From: Ferruginibacter sp. HRS2-29
GTDB lineage: Bacteria > Bacteroidota > Bacteroidia > Chitinophagales > Chitinophagaceae
Assembly: GCF_024343615.1 (NCBI RefSeq)
Contig: NZ_RJUB01000002.1
Coordinates: 62,001 to 126,000, forward strand
Direction of reading: 5' to 3'
DNA: 64,000 bases
The translations under genes and the position numbers were made by a program. The notes below the pieces were generated by a model that saw only the letters and a program-made list of their open reading frames with translations, had not been told where the DNA came from and did no database searches. Positions 34,393 through 42,973 of this stretch are shown here, piece by piece. Within the stretch, counting starts at the first letter, position 1. Every line of letters starts with the position of its first letter.

Positions 34393-36198
34393 ATGAGTAG
34401 CGTAGCTTCAACACACGATGTAGTATCACACGGCCATTCCGATGCACATCACGAACATCACCACCATGAAACATTTATTTCCAAATATGTGTTTAGCATG
34501 GACCATAAGATGATTGCCAAGCAATTCCTTATTACGGGGATCATCTGGGCTATCATTGGCGGTTTCTTTTCGGTGATATTCCGTTTACAACTGGGTTATC
34601 CTGAAAGCACTTTCCCATGGCTGGAAGATATACTTGGTCATTGGGCAAAAGGTGGTAAGCTGCATCCCGAGTTTTATTACGCATTGGTAACCATGCACGG
34701 AACCGTACTAGTGTTCTTCGTATTGACAGCCGGCCTTAGCGGTACGTTTGCCAACTTCCTCATTCCATTACAGATCGGGGCAAGGGATATGGCTTCGCCG
34801 ATGCTAAACATGCTGAGCTACTGGTTTTTCTTCCTGGCTTCTATCATCATGGTTTCTTCTTTGTTTGTACAAACAGGGCCTGCAAGCGGCGGCTGGACGA
34901 TCTATCCTCCGTTGAGCGCCTTGGGCGACGCGAGCCTTGGTAGCAAAATAGGTATGGATCTCTGGCTGGTAGCAATGGCGATGTTCATCGTATCGTCTCT
35001 GCTCGGTGGTTTGAACTATATCACCACAATTTTGAACATGCGTACCAAAGGTATGAGCATGACCCGTATGCCTCTCACAATATGGGCGTTGTTCTTCACC
35101 GCTGTATTGGGCGTACTTTCTTTCCCTGTATTGTTGTCTGGCGCCATCCTGTTGCTGTTCGACAGGAACCTCGGAACCAGCTTCTTCCTGAGCGATATCA
35201 TCGTGGCAGGTAAAATATTACCAAACGAAGGCGGTAGTGCCATCCTGTTCCAGCACTTATTCTGGTTCCTTGGTCACCCCGAAGTATATATCATTCTCCT
35301 ACCTGCCATGGGTATGGCATCAGAGATCCTGTCTGTCAACAGCCGCAAACCGATCTTTGGTTACATGGCGATGGTGGGTTCGATGTTTGCCATCACAATC
35401 CTGGCATTCCTCGTATGGGCGCATCATATGTTCGTAACCGGCCTCAATCCGTTCCTCGGTTCGGTGTTCGTGTTGCTGACATTACTGATCGCGGTACCAT
35501 CGGCTATCAAGGTGTTCAACTGGCTGACTACCCTCTGGAAAGGTAATATCCGTTTTACACCGGGGATGCTTTTCGCGATTGGTTTCGTGAGCCTGTTCAT
35601 CAGCGGGGGTCTTACCGGGATATTCCTGGGTAACTCTGCACTGGATATTCACCTGCACGATACCTATTTCGTAATTGCGCATTTCCATATCGTAATGGGT
35701 GTGGCATCTTTCTTCGGAATGTTTGCCGGTATCTATCACTGGTATCCGAAAATGTTCGGAACATATTTAAATAATACACTGGCATATATCCATTTCTGGG
35801 TAACCATCATCGGTGCTTACCTGATCTTCTGGCCAATGCACTACGAAGGTTTGGCGGGTATGCCTCGTCGTTATTATGATTACTCAAACTGGGAATCATT
35901 CAAAATGTTTGGCGGATTGAACGAATTTATCAGCCTTGTGGCGATGATCGTATTCGCCGTGCAGTTGTTGTTTGTTTTCAACTTCTTCTATAGCATTTTC
36001 AAAGGAAGGAAAGTGACCACCAAAAATCCATGGGAAGCAAATACCCTGGAATGGACCACTCCGATCCGTCCGGGTCATGGTAACTGGCCAGGTGAAATTC
36101 CTGAAGTACACCGTTGGGCATATGATTATGCAAAAGACGGAAAGGATTTCATTCCACAGGATGTTCCGGTGGGAGATGATGAAAGCAAGCACCATTAA
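34393..36198 (+). CDS. coxA: Cytochrome c oxidase subunit I
   Basis: 601 residues, 12 or more membrane helices. Heme-copper signatures: low-spin heme His in TMHGTVLVFF, the CuB His-Tyr pair in WFLGHPEVYIILLPAMG, CuB His-His in VWAHHMFVTG, and high-spin heme/low-spin heme His in DTYFVIAHFHIVMG. A-type proton channel residues are consistent. The N-terminus is exceptionally His-rich (HDVVSHGHSDAHHEHHHHETF), not part of the core. It reduces oxygen to water while pumping protons. Ends with repeated GCAAATTT units. Confidence 0.97.
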   Translation: MSSVASTHDVVSHGHSDAHHEHHHHETFISKYVFSMDHKMIAKQFLITGIIWAIIGGFFSVIFRLQLGYPESTFPWLEDILGHWAKGGKLHPEFYYALVTMHGTVLVFFVLTAGLSGTFANFLIPLQIGARDMASPMLNMLSYWFFFLASIIMVSSLFVQTGPASGGWTIYPPLSALGDASLGSKIGMDLWLVAMAMFIVSSLLGGLNYITTILNMRTKGMSMTRMPLTIWALFFTAVLGVLSFPVLLSGAILLLFDRNLGTSFFLSDIIVAGKILPNEGGSAILFQHLFWFLGHPEVYIILLPAMGMASEILSVNSRKPIFGYMAMVGSMFAITILAFLVWAHHMFVTGLNPFLGSVFVLLTLLIAVPSAIKVFNWLTTLWKGNIRFTPGMLFAIGFVSLFISGGLTGIFLGNSALDIHLHDTYFVIAHFHIVMGVASFFGMFAGIYHWYPKMFGTYLNNTLAYIHFWVTIIGAYLIFWPMHYEGLAGMPRRYYDYSNWESFKMFGGLNEFISLVAMIVFAVQLLFVFNFFYSIFKGRKVTTKNPWEANTLEWTTPIRPGHGNWPGEIPEVHRWAYDYAKDGKDFIPQDVPVGDDESKHH

Positions 36199-36200
36199 AA

Positions 36201-36312
36201 AATATGCAAATTTGCAAACGTGCAAATTATTGTGGAGGAGAGAAGAGCGGTAAATAAATAATAAAGGTTGAAATAAAATTTGCAGATCTGCAAATTTGCA
36301 AATTGGCATATT
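36201..36312. repeat. Inverted GCAAATTT-type repeat
   Basis: Left arm 36201-36228 (AATATGCAAATTTGCAAACG...) and right arm 36277-36312 are complementary apart from one extra ~8-9-base unit. 48 bp between the arms. It fills the coxA-cyoE gap up to 4 bp before the cyoE start. Confidence 0.75.
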
Positions 36313-36316
36313 ATAC

Positions 36317-37279
36317 ATGCAGGAGAACAATACGATAACCAATTCAGCGTCGTTTACGTTGGCAAGCAAAGTAAAGGATTACTTTCTGTTGATAAAATTC
36401 ACGCTAAGTTTTATGGTAGTGTTCAGTACCGTAGTAAGTTACCTGCTGGCGCCGAATATAAAATTTGATTTACTACAAGTTCTTTTACTTTTTGCAGGCG
36501 GCATGCTGGTAACAGGATCCGCCAACGGCATCAACCAGATACTGGAAAAAGATACCGACGCCATGATGAAACGCACTGCCAAAAGGCCCGTCGCCAGCGG
36601 CAGGATGAGTGTTACAGAAGGGTGGGTATTTGTAGCGGTAGCAGGCCTGCTGGGAATATACATAATGTATACTTTCAGTATGGAAGCAGCGTTGGTGAGC
36701 CTGTTCAGTCTGGTTTTGTATGGGTTTATTTATACCCCGTTGAAAAAAATCAACTCCATCGCTGTGCTGGTAGGGGCAATCCCCGGCGCATTGCCTTGTC
36801 TCATCGGATGGCTGGCGAGTTTTGGAGATGGCAACGCGAATGACTGGACAGGTGGATGGATATTGTTCGGGATTCAATTCCTGTGGCAGTTCCCGCATTT
36901 CTGGGCAATAGCCTGGATAGCGCACCAGGATTATACCACAGCAGGGTTCAAATTGTTGCCGGGTGATAAAGGGCCTACGAAATTCACGGCGTTGCAGACG
37001 ATCATCTACAGCGCATTGATGATACCTGTCGGGTTTTTACCTTACCTCTACAAAATGAGCGGGGTAGAAAGCATGTGGATCGTTCTGGCCTGCAACCTGT
37101 TCATGGTGTATGTGAGTATCAGGTTATTCTTAAAGATGGATATCCCATCGGCAAGAAGGGTGATGTTCAGCTCTTATTTCTACCTGATGATCGTTTTTCT
37201 TAGTTTATATGCAAACAAGAAACAACGGGAAACAAGCATGCTGGCGGAAAACAATTATGAATTAAGGATTAAAAATTAA
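36317..37279 (+). CDS. cyoE: Protoheme IX farnesyltransferase
   Basis: 320 residues from ATG 36317 (MQENNTITN); a TTG further upstream lies in the repeat and is not used. UbiA-type prenyltransferase: first Asp-rich motif NGINQILEKDTDAMMKRTAKRP, second WIAHQDYTTAGFKLLP, nine helices. It farnesylates heme B to heme O for the oxidase encoded here. The last eight residues (NYELRIKN) and the TAA stop are read from AATTAAG heptamers, so the C-terminus has been rewritten by a repeat; the catalytic core is unaffected. Confidence 0.95.
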   Translation: MQENNTITNSASFTLASKVKDYFLLIKFTLSFMVVFSTVVSYLLAPNIKFDLLQVLLLFAGGMLVTGSANGINQILEKDTDAMMKRTAKRPVASGRMSVTEGWVFVAVAGLLGIYIMYTFSMEAALVSLFSLVLYGFIYTPLKKINSIAVLVGAIPGALPCLIGWLASFGDGNANDWTGGWILFGIQFLWQFPHFWAIAWIAHQDYTTAGFKLLPGDKGPTKFTALQTIIYSALMIPVGFLPYLYKMSGVESMWIVLACNLFMVYVSIRLFLKMDIPSARRVMFSSYFYLMIVFLSLYANKKQRETSMLAENNYELRIKN

Positions 37280-37356
37280 GAATGCAGGAGCGTGCATGTG
37301 GTGCGTTCTGATTAAAATATAAAAAACATCGGTGGTCGGTCGTCCGGCATCGGTGG
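37253..37356. repeat. AATTAAG and TCGGTCG heptamer arrays
   Basis: AATTATG, AATTAAG, GATTAAA, AATTAAG, AATGCAG (37253-37287), then four units TCGGTGG, TCGGTCG, TCCGGCA, TCGGTGG (37329-37356). The first array overlaps the end of cyoE; the second ends 11 bp before the next start. Confidence 0.85.
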
Positions 37357-37367
37357 CAGAATGAAGA

Positions 37368-37937
37368 ATGAATACAGTGATGATAGATAACAGGAAAAAC
37401 AGGATACACCCGCATAAGTTCACCTTATGGGTAGGAATTGGAAGCATCCTGATGATGTTTGCAGGGCTTACCAGTGCCTATATCGTTAAACGAAATATGG
37501 CCAACTGGGAATCCTTTGATCTTCCTTCGGCGTTCTGGTACAGCACTGCCGTGATGGCTTTCAGCAGTGTTACCCTTTGGATGGCATTGAAAGCATTCAG
37601 GGAAAGGGCGATGGGAAAATACCGCTCGCTGATGCTGGCTACACTGATTCTTGGAATTGTATTTGTGGCTTTGCAGGTGGTAGGTTTTTCGGAATTAGTG
37701 CAGCAGGGGTTAGCCCTGGGCAGAAAAAGCTCGGTCGATTTTTTATATGTGATCGTTGGTTTGCATGGAGCGCACGTGCTGGGAGGGGTGATCGTACTTA
37801 TCGTGATGTCGCTGAAAGCATTCAATACCAAAGTAAGAAGCTACAGCAGTGTACCGGTAGAATTGATCAGCACCTACTGGCATTTTGTGGGGATACTATG
37901 GATCTACCTGTTGGTATTTCTCGTAATGATCAGGTAA
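37368..37937 (+). CDS. Cytochrome c oxidase subunit III-like protein, short form
   Basis: 189 residues, five helices of the subunit III fold (WVGIGSILMMFAGLTSAYIVKRN; FYSTAVMAFSSVTLWMALKAF; VDFLYVIVGLHGAHVLGGVIVLIVMSLKAF; STYWHFVGILWIYLLVFLVMIR). Conserved HGAHVLGG and YWHFVGILW are present. A shorter relative of the next gene; Bacteroidota clusters usually carry both. Start: ATG 37368; MIDNRK four codons later is an alternative. Confidence 0.9.
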   Translation: MNTVMIDNRKNRIHPHKFTLWVGIGSILMMFAGLTSAYIVKRNMANWESFDLPSAFWYSTAVMAFSSVTLWMALKAFRERAMGKYRSLMLATLILGIVFVALQVVGFSELVQQGLALGRKSSVDFLYVIVGLHGAHVLGGVIVLIVMSLKAFNTKVRSYSSVPVELISTYWHFVGILWIYLLVFLVMIR

Positions 37938-38021
37938 GTGAATGGGTGAATGCGGCAATGAGTGAATGTTGATTCTGCCTGTGGCGCAAACACAAGACGT
38001 AACAAAAATAATTAAATAGCA

Positions 38022-38108
38022 TCGGTTGTCCGTCGTCGGTCGTCCGTCGTCAAAAAGATAGTTTAAACATAAAAGAGTCATCGCCGTTCGGTTGTCCGTC
38101 GTCGGTTG
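38022..38108. repeat. TCGGTTG/TCCGTCG heptamer arrays
   Basis: TCGGTTG, TCCGTCG, TCGGTCG, TCCGTCG (38022-38049) and TCGGTTG, TCCGTCG, TCGGTTG (38088-38108), 38 bp apart and in the same orientation, in the 195-bp gap before the second subunit III gene. Confidence 0.88.
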
Positions 38109-38132
38109 TCTTCTTAACCAGAATTAAAGATT

Positions 38133-39011
38133 ATGTCAACAACAGCAATTCCGGCAGGAACAAAATGGTGGAACGGTGGCAGAAGCCCGTTCAACTCCAG
38201 TTATGGGAAGGTAATGATGTGGTACTTTTTGATGAGTGATGCCTTTACATTTGGTGCATTCCTGATCAGTTATGGTACCATTCGTTTCAGTGTGAACGAC
38301 TGGGCCGATCCGAACCATGTGTTCAATTCATTCCCTTTTGCGGGTCACGCAAACCTGCCACTGGCATTCGTGAGTCTTATGACCTTCATCCTCATCTTCA
38401 GTTCTGTTACGATGGTACTGGCGGTACACGAAGGCCACAAGATGAACCGTAAGGCAGTAGAGAAATATATGATCATGACCATCATCGGCGGGTTGGCTTT
38501 CCTTGGCTGCCAGGCCTGGGAATGGACGCATTTGCTCACCGGCGAACACGTTACCCTGATGCATGACGGCACGTTGGCTACTTTGGCTACTACGGTAAAA
38601 TCAAACCCATGGGGTGTAGCTGTACCACACGACCAGGTATTGGCTGCTTTGCAAAAAACGCCCCATGATCAGCTTATTAATATCGTGAATTCTTTGGGCC
38701 ACGGCGGTGCGGCACACCATGATGCGGCAGCAATGTCACATGATCAACTTATCAGCACCATACAGGCAGCAGACCTGCATGTGAATACAGTGGGGCGTCC
38801 TGCATTCGGCAGCTACTTTTTCGGTATTACCGGCTTCCATGGTTTCCACGTATTCAGCGGGGTGATCATCAACATTGTAATGTATATCAAAACAAGATTG
38901 GGTCATTTTGATCAGCGCGGGCATTATGAAATGATAGAAAAAGCAGGTCTTTACTGGCATTTTGTGGATCTGGTTTGGGTATTCGTATTCCTTTGCTTCT
39001 ATCTAATCTAA
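38133..39011 (+). CDS. coxC: Cytochrome c oxidase subunit III, long form
   Basis: 292 residues. Helices of the subunit III fold at both ends (GKVMMWYFLMSDAFTFGAFLISYG; SYFFGITGFHGFHVFSGVIINIVMYIK; ALYWHFVDLVWVFVFLCFYLI-like end). Between them, ~85 extra residues (~135-220) form a periplasmic or cytosolic His/Ala-rich loop (HGGAAHHDAAAMSHDQ and two PHDQ/SHDQ repeats) absent from classical subunit III. Part of the oxidase core next to CoxA. Start ATG preceded by the same ATTAAAGATT stretch seen before coxA. Confidence 0.93.
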   Translation: MSTTAIPAGTKWWNGGRSPFNSSYGKVMMWYFLMSDAFTFGAFLISYGTIRFSVNDWADPNHVFNSFPFAGHANLPLAFVSLMTFILIFSSVTMVLAVHEGHKMNRKAVEKYMIMTIIGGLAFLGCQAWEWTHLLTGEHVTLMHDGTLATLATTVKSNPWGVAVPHDQVLAALQKTPHDQLINIVNSLGHGGAAHHDAAAMSHDQLISTIQAADLHVNTVGRPAFGSYFFGITGFHGFHVFSGVIINIVMYIKTRLGHFDQRGHYEMIEKAGLYWHFVDLVWVFVFLCFYLI

Positions 39012-39048
39012 CAACAACAAACATTCGATCACTTTTTGAAATTATTAT

Positions 39049-39492
39049 ATGAGCCAACATACTATATCTCCGGAAATAACATTTGCACCAGACCATAGCG
39101 GAGGAACAAAAGCCATTTGGAGAACGTTTATAATTCTTTCGGTTCTTACTGTAATCGAATTGATCATCGGGCTTGCCATTTATAATATCCATAAAGGGGA
39201 GCATCCGAATGCTACGCTTGTATTGGGTTTCAAAGGGATGGTGTGTATCCTTACCTTAGCAAAAGCTTATTACATCGTTTCGGTTTTCATGCATCTTGGC
39301 AGCGAAGTGCGCAATTTTATCATGACCATCATCGTGCCTTTGGCATTGTTCATATGGTTCATCATCGCGTTCCTCTGGGATGGCGAAAGCTGGAAAAACC
39401 TGCGTAACACCAACGGGGGCAGCAGGGAATACAAGCCGGCCACCGAACAGCAACACGTTGTTCCTGCAAAAACAGAAGGAAAGAAAGATTGA
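39049..39492 (+). CDS. Cytochrome c oxidase subunit IV (prokaryotic type)
   Basis: 147 residues, three membrane helices: IWRTFIILSVLTVIELIIGLAIYNI, LVLGFKGMVCILTLAKAYYIVSVFMHLGSEV, FIMTIIVPLALFIWFIIAFLWDGESW. The order and the KAYYIVSVFMHLG segment match COX4_pro. Accessory subunit stabilising the oxidase. Last gene of the act-cox transcript: a terminator follows 19 bp after the stop. Confidence 0.92.
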   Translation: MSQHTISPEITFAPDHSGGTKAIWRTFIILSVLTVIELIIGLAIYNIHKGEHPNATLVLGFKGMVCILTLAKAYYIVSVFMHLGSEVRNFIMTIIVPLALFIWFIIAFLWDGESWKNLRNTNGGSREYKPATEQQHVVPAKTEGKKD

Positions 39493-39511
39493 TATTTCCA
39501 ATAATATTTAC

Positions 39512-39539
39512 AAGCCATCGTGAAAGCGGTGGCTTTTTG
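39512..39539 (+). terminator. Terminator of the act-cox cluster
   Basis: AAGCCATCG (39512-39520) pairs with CGGTGGCTT (39527-39535), one G-U pair, six-base loop, then a T-run. Confidence 0.85.
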
Positions 39540-39820
39540 TTTGATAACCAGATCGTTCTTCATCCCGCAATGATATGGTTGCCGGCACCATCGTACAACA
39601 CCTCAACCACACATCGTACCTACGGTACGAATGAACGTTTTTTGTGCCGTAAGCAAGATGTGTATTTGGCAGAGAGGCAATTTGAGAAAAGAAAAACCGG
39701 GATCTGCGTGATTTTTTTCAGAATTAATCGTTGCCGGAACCTCAATGTATACTGTAAACACCGACCTTTGCAGCGTAAAATATTTTCATTCCTCACCGGC
39801 ATCAACAATAGATTTTCAAG
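39540..39820. other. Spacer with a short palindrome (328 bp between genes)
   Basis: From ~39608 to ~39655: CGTACCTACGGTACG palindrome then GTGCCGTAAG, related to the ends of the element at 21776-22021. The rest, up to SCO, has no coding signal; a weak -7-like GACCTTTG lies ~50 bp before the start. Confidence 0.55.
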
Positions 39821-40606
39821 ATGAAGAAGACCGCTTTTCTCGCCCTGCTGCTGGCCATATTATTGCCGCTCTGCGGATATTATATCGTAAAATTTTATAG
39901 CAAAGACGCCGTTCACATTCCGAAACATTATTTCCCCGATAGTATCACTAAAATAGAAAAGGGCGGCAAAACTACCTACGATACCGTATGGCATAAGATA
40001 AAAAGCATTCCCTTTACCAACCAGTTAGGTCAGCAGGTTTCGCTCGATGATCTTAAGGGAAAGATCATCGTACTCGATTTCTTTTTCACCCGCTGCCCGA
40101 GCATTTGTCCCGGCCTTGCCCGCAACATGAAGAAGCTGCAGGATTCGTTCATCAAAAACGACAGCATCGTACAATTCCTTTCTGTAAGTGTTGATCCCGA
40201 AAACGACAGTGTTCCGCAGCTGCGCAAATTTGCCGACCGATACAATGCCAATCATGATACCTGGTGGTTCGTTACCGGAAACAAACAGCAGATATACGAT
40301 TTTGGAAATAAAGAGATCAAAGCAAATATTTTCGATCCGGGGGTAGATACCGCTTTCATACACACCGAAAACTTTTTCCTGATAGATACCAATCGTGTGC
40401 TACGCGGTTTTTACAATGGGTTCGATACCCTCCAGCTCTCGCAACTTGCCCGCGACATCCCCACACTGATGCTCGAAAGGGATAAAAAGACGCCGTCCAT
40501 TTTACGCAGTTTCATCCCGATCCTGCCACTTATTTTCATCGGTATCGGTATGGTAATCGTACTGATAGTTATTTTAAAACGCAAACCAGTAAACAAATTT
40601 TCATAA
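39821..40606 (+). CDS. SCO1/SenC family copper chaperone
   Basis: 261 residues. N-terminal anchor helix (LALLLAILLPLCGYYIVKF), then a thioredoxin fold with the Cu-binding CPSIC (C92, C96) in FFFTRCPSICPGLARNM and the third ligand H181 in DTAFIHTENFFLID; both are needed in SCO proteins for copper delivery to CuA. A C-terminal membrane helix (ILPLIFIGIGMVIVLIVIL) is extra. Presumed periplasmic facing. It should metallate CoxB. Operon with DUF420 (1-bp gap). Confidence 0.94.
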   Translation: MKKTAFLALLLAILLPLCGYYIVKFYSKDAVHIPKHYFPDSITKIEKGGKTTYDTVWHKIKSIPFTNQLGQQVSLDDLKGKIIVLDFFFTRCPSICPGLARNMKKLQDSFIKNDSIVQFLSVSVDPENDSVPQLRKFADRYNANHDTWWFVTGNKQQIYDFGNKEIKANIFDPGVDTAFIHTENFFLIDTNRVLRGFYNGFDTLQLSQLARDIPTLMLERDKKTPSILRSFIPILPLIFIGIGMVIVLIVILKRKPVNKFS

Positions 40607-40607
40607 C

Positions 40608-41189
40608 ATGTTACAACCCGTTTTACAAAAGAACGACCGCAAAGCAAATATTTTTATCATCGCCGTTTCGGTGATCGTTTTCACCGCAGTTATTGCTTTA
40701 TCCAAAATAAAGCTCGATGTAAACCTGCCTTTTGATGCACATCTTTTTGCACTTGCCAATGCCACGATCAATTCGTTGGTATCCATCTTTCTACTGGCTG
40801 CTCTCTGGGCCGTACGGAAGCAGAATTATGTGCTGCACAAAAAGCTGATGCTGGTAGCCATCGTACTTTCGGTGTTGTTCCTGCTATGTTATATTGCGCA
40901 TCACCTGTTTACCGATCCCACTCCTTTCGGCGACCTCGATCACGATGGAAAACTGAGCGATGCCGAGGCGGCGCAGGTAGGAAGCGTAAAAACGATCTAT
41001 TACATCTTGTTGTTTACACATATTCCACTGGCGGGAATCATCCTGCCTTTCATACTTTTTACTGCTTACCGTGCACTAACGGGAGAGTATACACGCCACA
41101 AAAAACTGGCGCGCTTTACCTGGCCGATATGGTTTTATGTGGCTGTTAGTGGTGTTGTGGTATATTTGATGATACAACCTTACTATTAA
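40608..41189 (+). CDS. DUF420 membrane protein with EF-hand loop
   Basis: 193 residues, five membrane helices; DUF420 proteins (CtaM-like) assist heme-copper oxidase assembly. Signature HHLF (IAHHLFTDPTPFG) after TM3 and FTHIPLAGIILPFILFTAYRAL in TM4. Between TM3 and TM4, the loop contains DLDHDGKLSDAE (109-120), a textbook EF-hand calcium-binding 12-mer with D1, D3, D5, G6, L8 and E12. Most DUF420 members have a short FGGEG-type loop there. Cotranscribed with SCO and the next gene. Confidence 0.9.
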   Translation: MLQPVLQKNDRKANIFIIAVSVIVFTAVIALSKIKLDVNLPFDAHLFALANATINSLVSIFLLAALWAVRKQNYVLHKKLMLVAIVLSVLFLLCYIAHHLFTDPTPFGDLDHDGKLSDAEAAQVGSVKTIYYILLFTHIPLAGIILPFILFTAYRALTGEYTRHKKLARFTWPIWFYVAVSGVVVYLMIQPYY

Positions 41190-41198
41190 ACCGAACTC

Positions 41199-41669
41199 AT
41201 GGCAGAAATACAACTTTCGTCCATCAGGAAACTGAGCCTGCTGCATAAAGTGATGTTTTTTACACAGATCGCATTTGCAGGCATCTGCTTTTATCTTTCT
41301 TACAGCGATACGGTGCCGCCAGGCATTGATAAGGAAACGGAAAAAATATTACAGGTGGCCGCACTCGTTTTCAGCGCAGCGGGTTTTTTCGGCCGGACAT
41401 TCCTGATGAAGAAAAAAATATTGGAAGCCCGTGCGATGAGCGGTACGGTACAACAAAAATTCAATCTCTTTAAAAGCTTTGCCATTTTGCAATGGGCCAT
41501 GCTGGAAGGCCCTACACTGCTGTGTATCATCATTTTCCTGCTTAGTGGAAATTATGCCTTGCTCGTATTGGCGGCAGTGTTGCTGATCTGTTTTGGAATG
41601 CTGGCGCCAACACGTGCTAAAGTCGCGTTTCAGCTCAGCCTCAGTGATGCGGAGGCAGCGGAACTCTGA
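41199..41669 (+). CDS. Small four-helix membrane protein, unknown
   Basis: 156 residues, four predicted helices (~17-37, ~52-70, ~88-110, ~118-138). Family not recognised. Situated 9 bp after DUF420 and so likely cotranscribed and involved in oxidase biogenesis, an inference from position only. Its TGA stop directly abuts the TCA (stop on the other strand) of the next gene: the two stops share the hexamer TGATCA. Confidence 0.75.
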   Translation: MAEIQLSSIRKLSLLHKVMFFTQIAFAGICFYLSYSDTVPPGIDKETEKILQVAALVFSAAGFFGRTFLMKKKILEARAMSGTVQQKFNLFKSFAILQWAMLEGPTLLCIIIFLLSGNYALLVLAAVLLICFGMLAPTRAKVAFQLSLSDAEAAEL

Positions 41670-42389
41670 TCAGGTCTTTTCCACCGCGATCTTACTTTTG
41701 CTTAAATAGGTGATGCGTACCATCACTTTATCTCCGGGTTTGGCATCCGGCAATTCTTCCGGTTTCATCTTGGCCTGTATCTTATCTGCCACCACATTGA
41801 GATAAACACCATGCGGGGAAACCTTGAACACTTCGGCTTCTACCGGCTCTTTGCTCTTCGATAATTTCACAGCGGTATTGAACTCCGGGATGTAAGCATT
41901 ATTAAAAAGTGATGCAGTGATCTTTTCTTTCTTCTCTGTATTTTCCAGGGCAAAAGTTACCTGCTCGTTCAGTTCCTTTTCAGTCGGCGGCAATTGCCAG
42001 GGAGAATAAGGTACCGGAAAAAACAGGTAGCTGTCGATCTCTTTCACAAAGTATTTATCGTCCACCATTTTCAGGTAACCTATAAATTTGTTGCTGGTGC
42101 GGCTTTTGTCGATCAGTACATCCAGCGCAGTATTGTATTTGTATTCCATTTCGGTAGCGATCATACGGTCGCCACGGTCGCTCAGTTTTATTTTGAAATT
42201 CACCACATCACCTACGAGGAAATGATGTTTCTTCCGGATGAGCCCCTTCTCTTTCAGTTTCTGTTGCTGCTTTTCATCGATGCTCCCATTCACGTTCTTT
42301 TTTTTGCCGGCATTCATATACTCGATGATGGCATATTTCTTTTCGTGGTTGATGAAGGATATCTTTCCCTGCTGTATGGTTTCGCTCAT
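41670..42389 (-). CDS. Putative RNA-binding protein with cold-shock-like and S1-like domains
   Basis: 239 residues. The N-terminus (QGKISFINHEKKYAIIEYMNAGKKKNVNGSI) follows the G-x-I-x-F-I... pattern of cold-shock/OB folds, and the C-terminal ~60 residues (VEAEVFKVSPHGVYLNVVADKIQAKMKPEELPDAKPGDKVMVRITYLSKSKIAVE) resemble an S1 domain. The middle (~90-160) is not recognised. Cytosolic, probably binds RNA. Located 16 bp after the alkyltransferase-like gene, so may be the last gene of the trmB operon. Confidence 0.7.
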   Translation of the reverse strand: MSETIQQGKISFINHEKKYAIIEYMNAGKKKNVNGSIDEKQQQKLKEKGLIRKKHHFLVGDVVNFKIKLSDRGDRMIATEMEYKYNTALDVLIDKSRTSNKFIGYLKMVDDKYFVKEIDSYLFFPVPYSPWQLPPTEKELNEQVTFALENTEKKEKITASLFNNAYIPEFNTAVKLSKSKEPVEAEVFKVSPHGVYLNVVADKIQAKMKPEELPDAKPGDKVMVRITYLSKSKIAVEKT

Positions 42390-42405
42390 AATAATTGTGT
42401 TGAAT

Positions 42406-42795
42406 CTATAAAGCTAATTCAATTGCCGGGTCCCAGAATATTTTTTTAAAATCCTGCACCGTGTCGTCTTTTACTTTTACGCCGTCTTTTTTCAAAAGGT
42501 CTTCCATGGAAGTGCCGGTGAAATGATGTTTTCCGCTCAGCATCCCGTTGCGGTTTACCACCCGCTGGGCAGGCACTTTAGGCTTGGCGTTGCCCGCCGC
42601 ATTCATCGCCCAGCCTACCATACGGGCGCTCAGCCTTGTGCCGACATAACTTGCAATGGCCCCATAAGAAGTTACCCTTCCCTTCGGGATCTTACGCACC
42701 ACCTCGTACACATCATCAAAAAAGGTAAATTCTTTGACTGTTTTGGCTACCGGTAGCTTTTCTTTTTCAGGAATGGTTTTCTTTGCCTTCGCCAT
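42406..42795 (-). CDS. Alkyltransferase-like protein (MGMT family)
   Basis: 129 residues from ATG 42795 (a GTG one codon earlier is possible). DNA-binding part of O6-alkylguanine transferase: IPKGRVTSYGAIASYVG, then RMVGWAMNAAGN (arginine finger region) and the active-site loop VPAQRVVNRNG. The usual PCHR has become PAQR, so the acceptor Cys is gone; such alkyltransferase-like proteins flag O6-alkylguanine for nucleotide excision repair. Overlaps the DUF5522 gene by 29 bp in another frame. Confidence 0.88.
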   Translation of the reverse strand: MAKAKKTIPEKEKLPVAKTVKEFTFFDDVYEVVRKIPKGRVTSYGAIASYVGTRLSARMVGWAMNAAGNAKPKVPAQRVVNRNGMLSGKHHFTGTSMEDLLKKDGVKVKDDTVQDFKKIFWDPAIELAL

Positions 42796-42973
42796 CACTT
42801 TTGTTATTTAATAGTTGTGAGCGTTTCGGTTCCGCCACATTGATATATTCGTACGGACAATGAAGGCATCCGTTGCCGCAGCAGAATCCTTTCTTCAGAT
42901 GAAATTTTTCCGTCAGCACGATGTATCCGGCACTGTTATAGTAAAAGTCTTCTCCTTCAATCAGGTTGCTCAT
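42767..42973 (-). CDS. DUF5522 family protein, Cys-rich
   Basis: 68 residues. YYNSAGYIVLTEKFHLKKGFCCGNGCLHCPYEY matches DUF5522 with four conserved Cys in CCGNGCLHCP, likely a metal site. Function unknown. Its ATG overlaps the trmB stop (ATGA, translational coupling), and its 3' end overlaps the alkyltransferase-like gene. Both overlaps and strong conservation argue that this small frame is real. Confidence 0.85.
   Translation of the reverse strand: MSNLIEGEDFYYNSAGYIVLTEKFHLKKGFCCGNGCLHCPYEYINVAEPKRSQLLNNKSDGEGKENHS

Noticed and set aside
36296..36316. TTG start for CyoE inside the GCAAATTT repeat
   Set aside because: An ATG follows at 36317 and the extra residues would be repeat-encoded.
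39489..39824. Small coding frame in the subunit IV-SCO spacer
   Set aside because: It would cover the act-cox terminator and a repeat palindrome and has no recognisable protein features.
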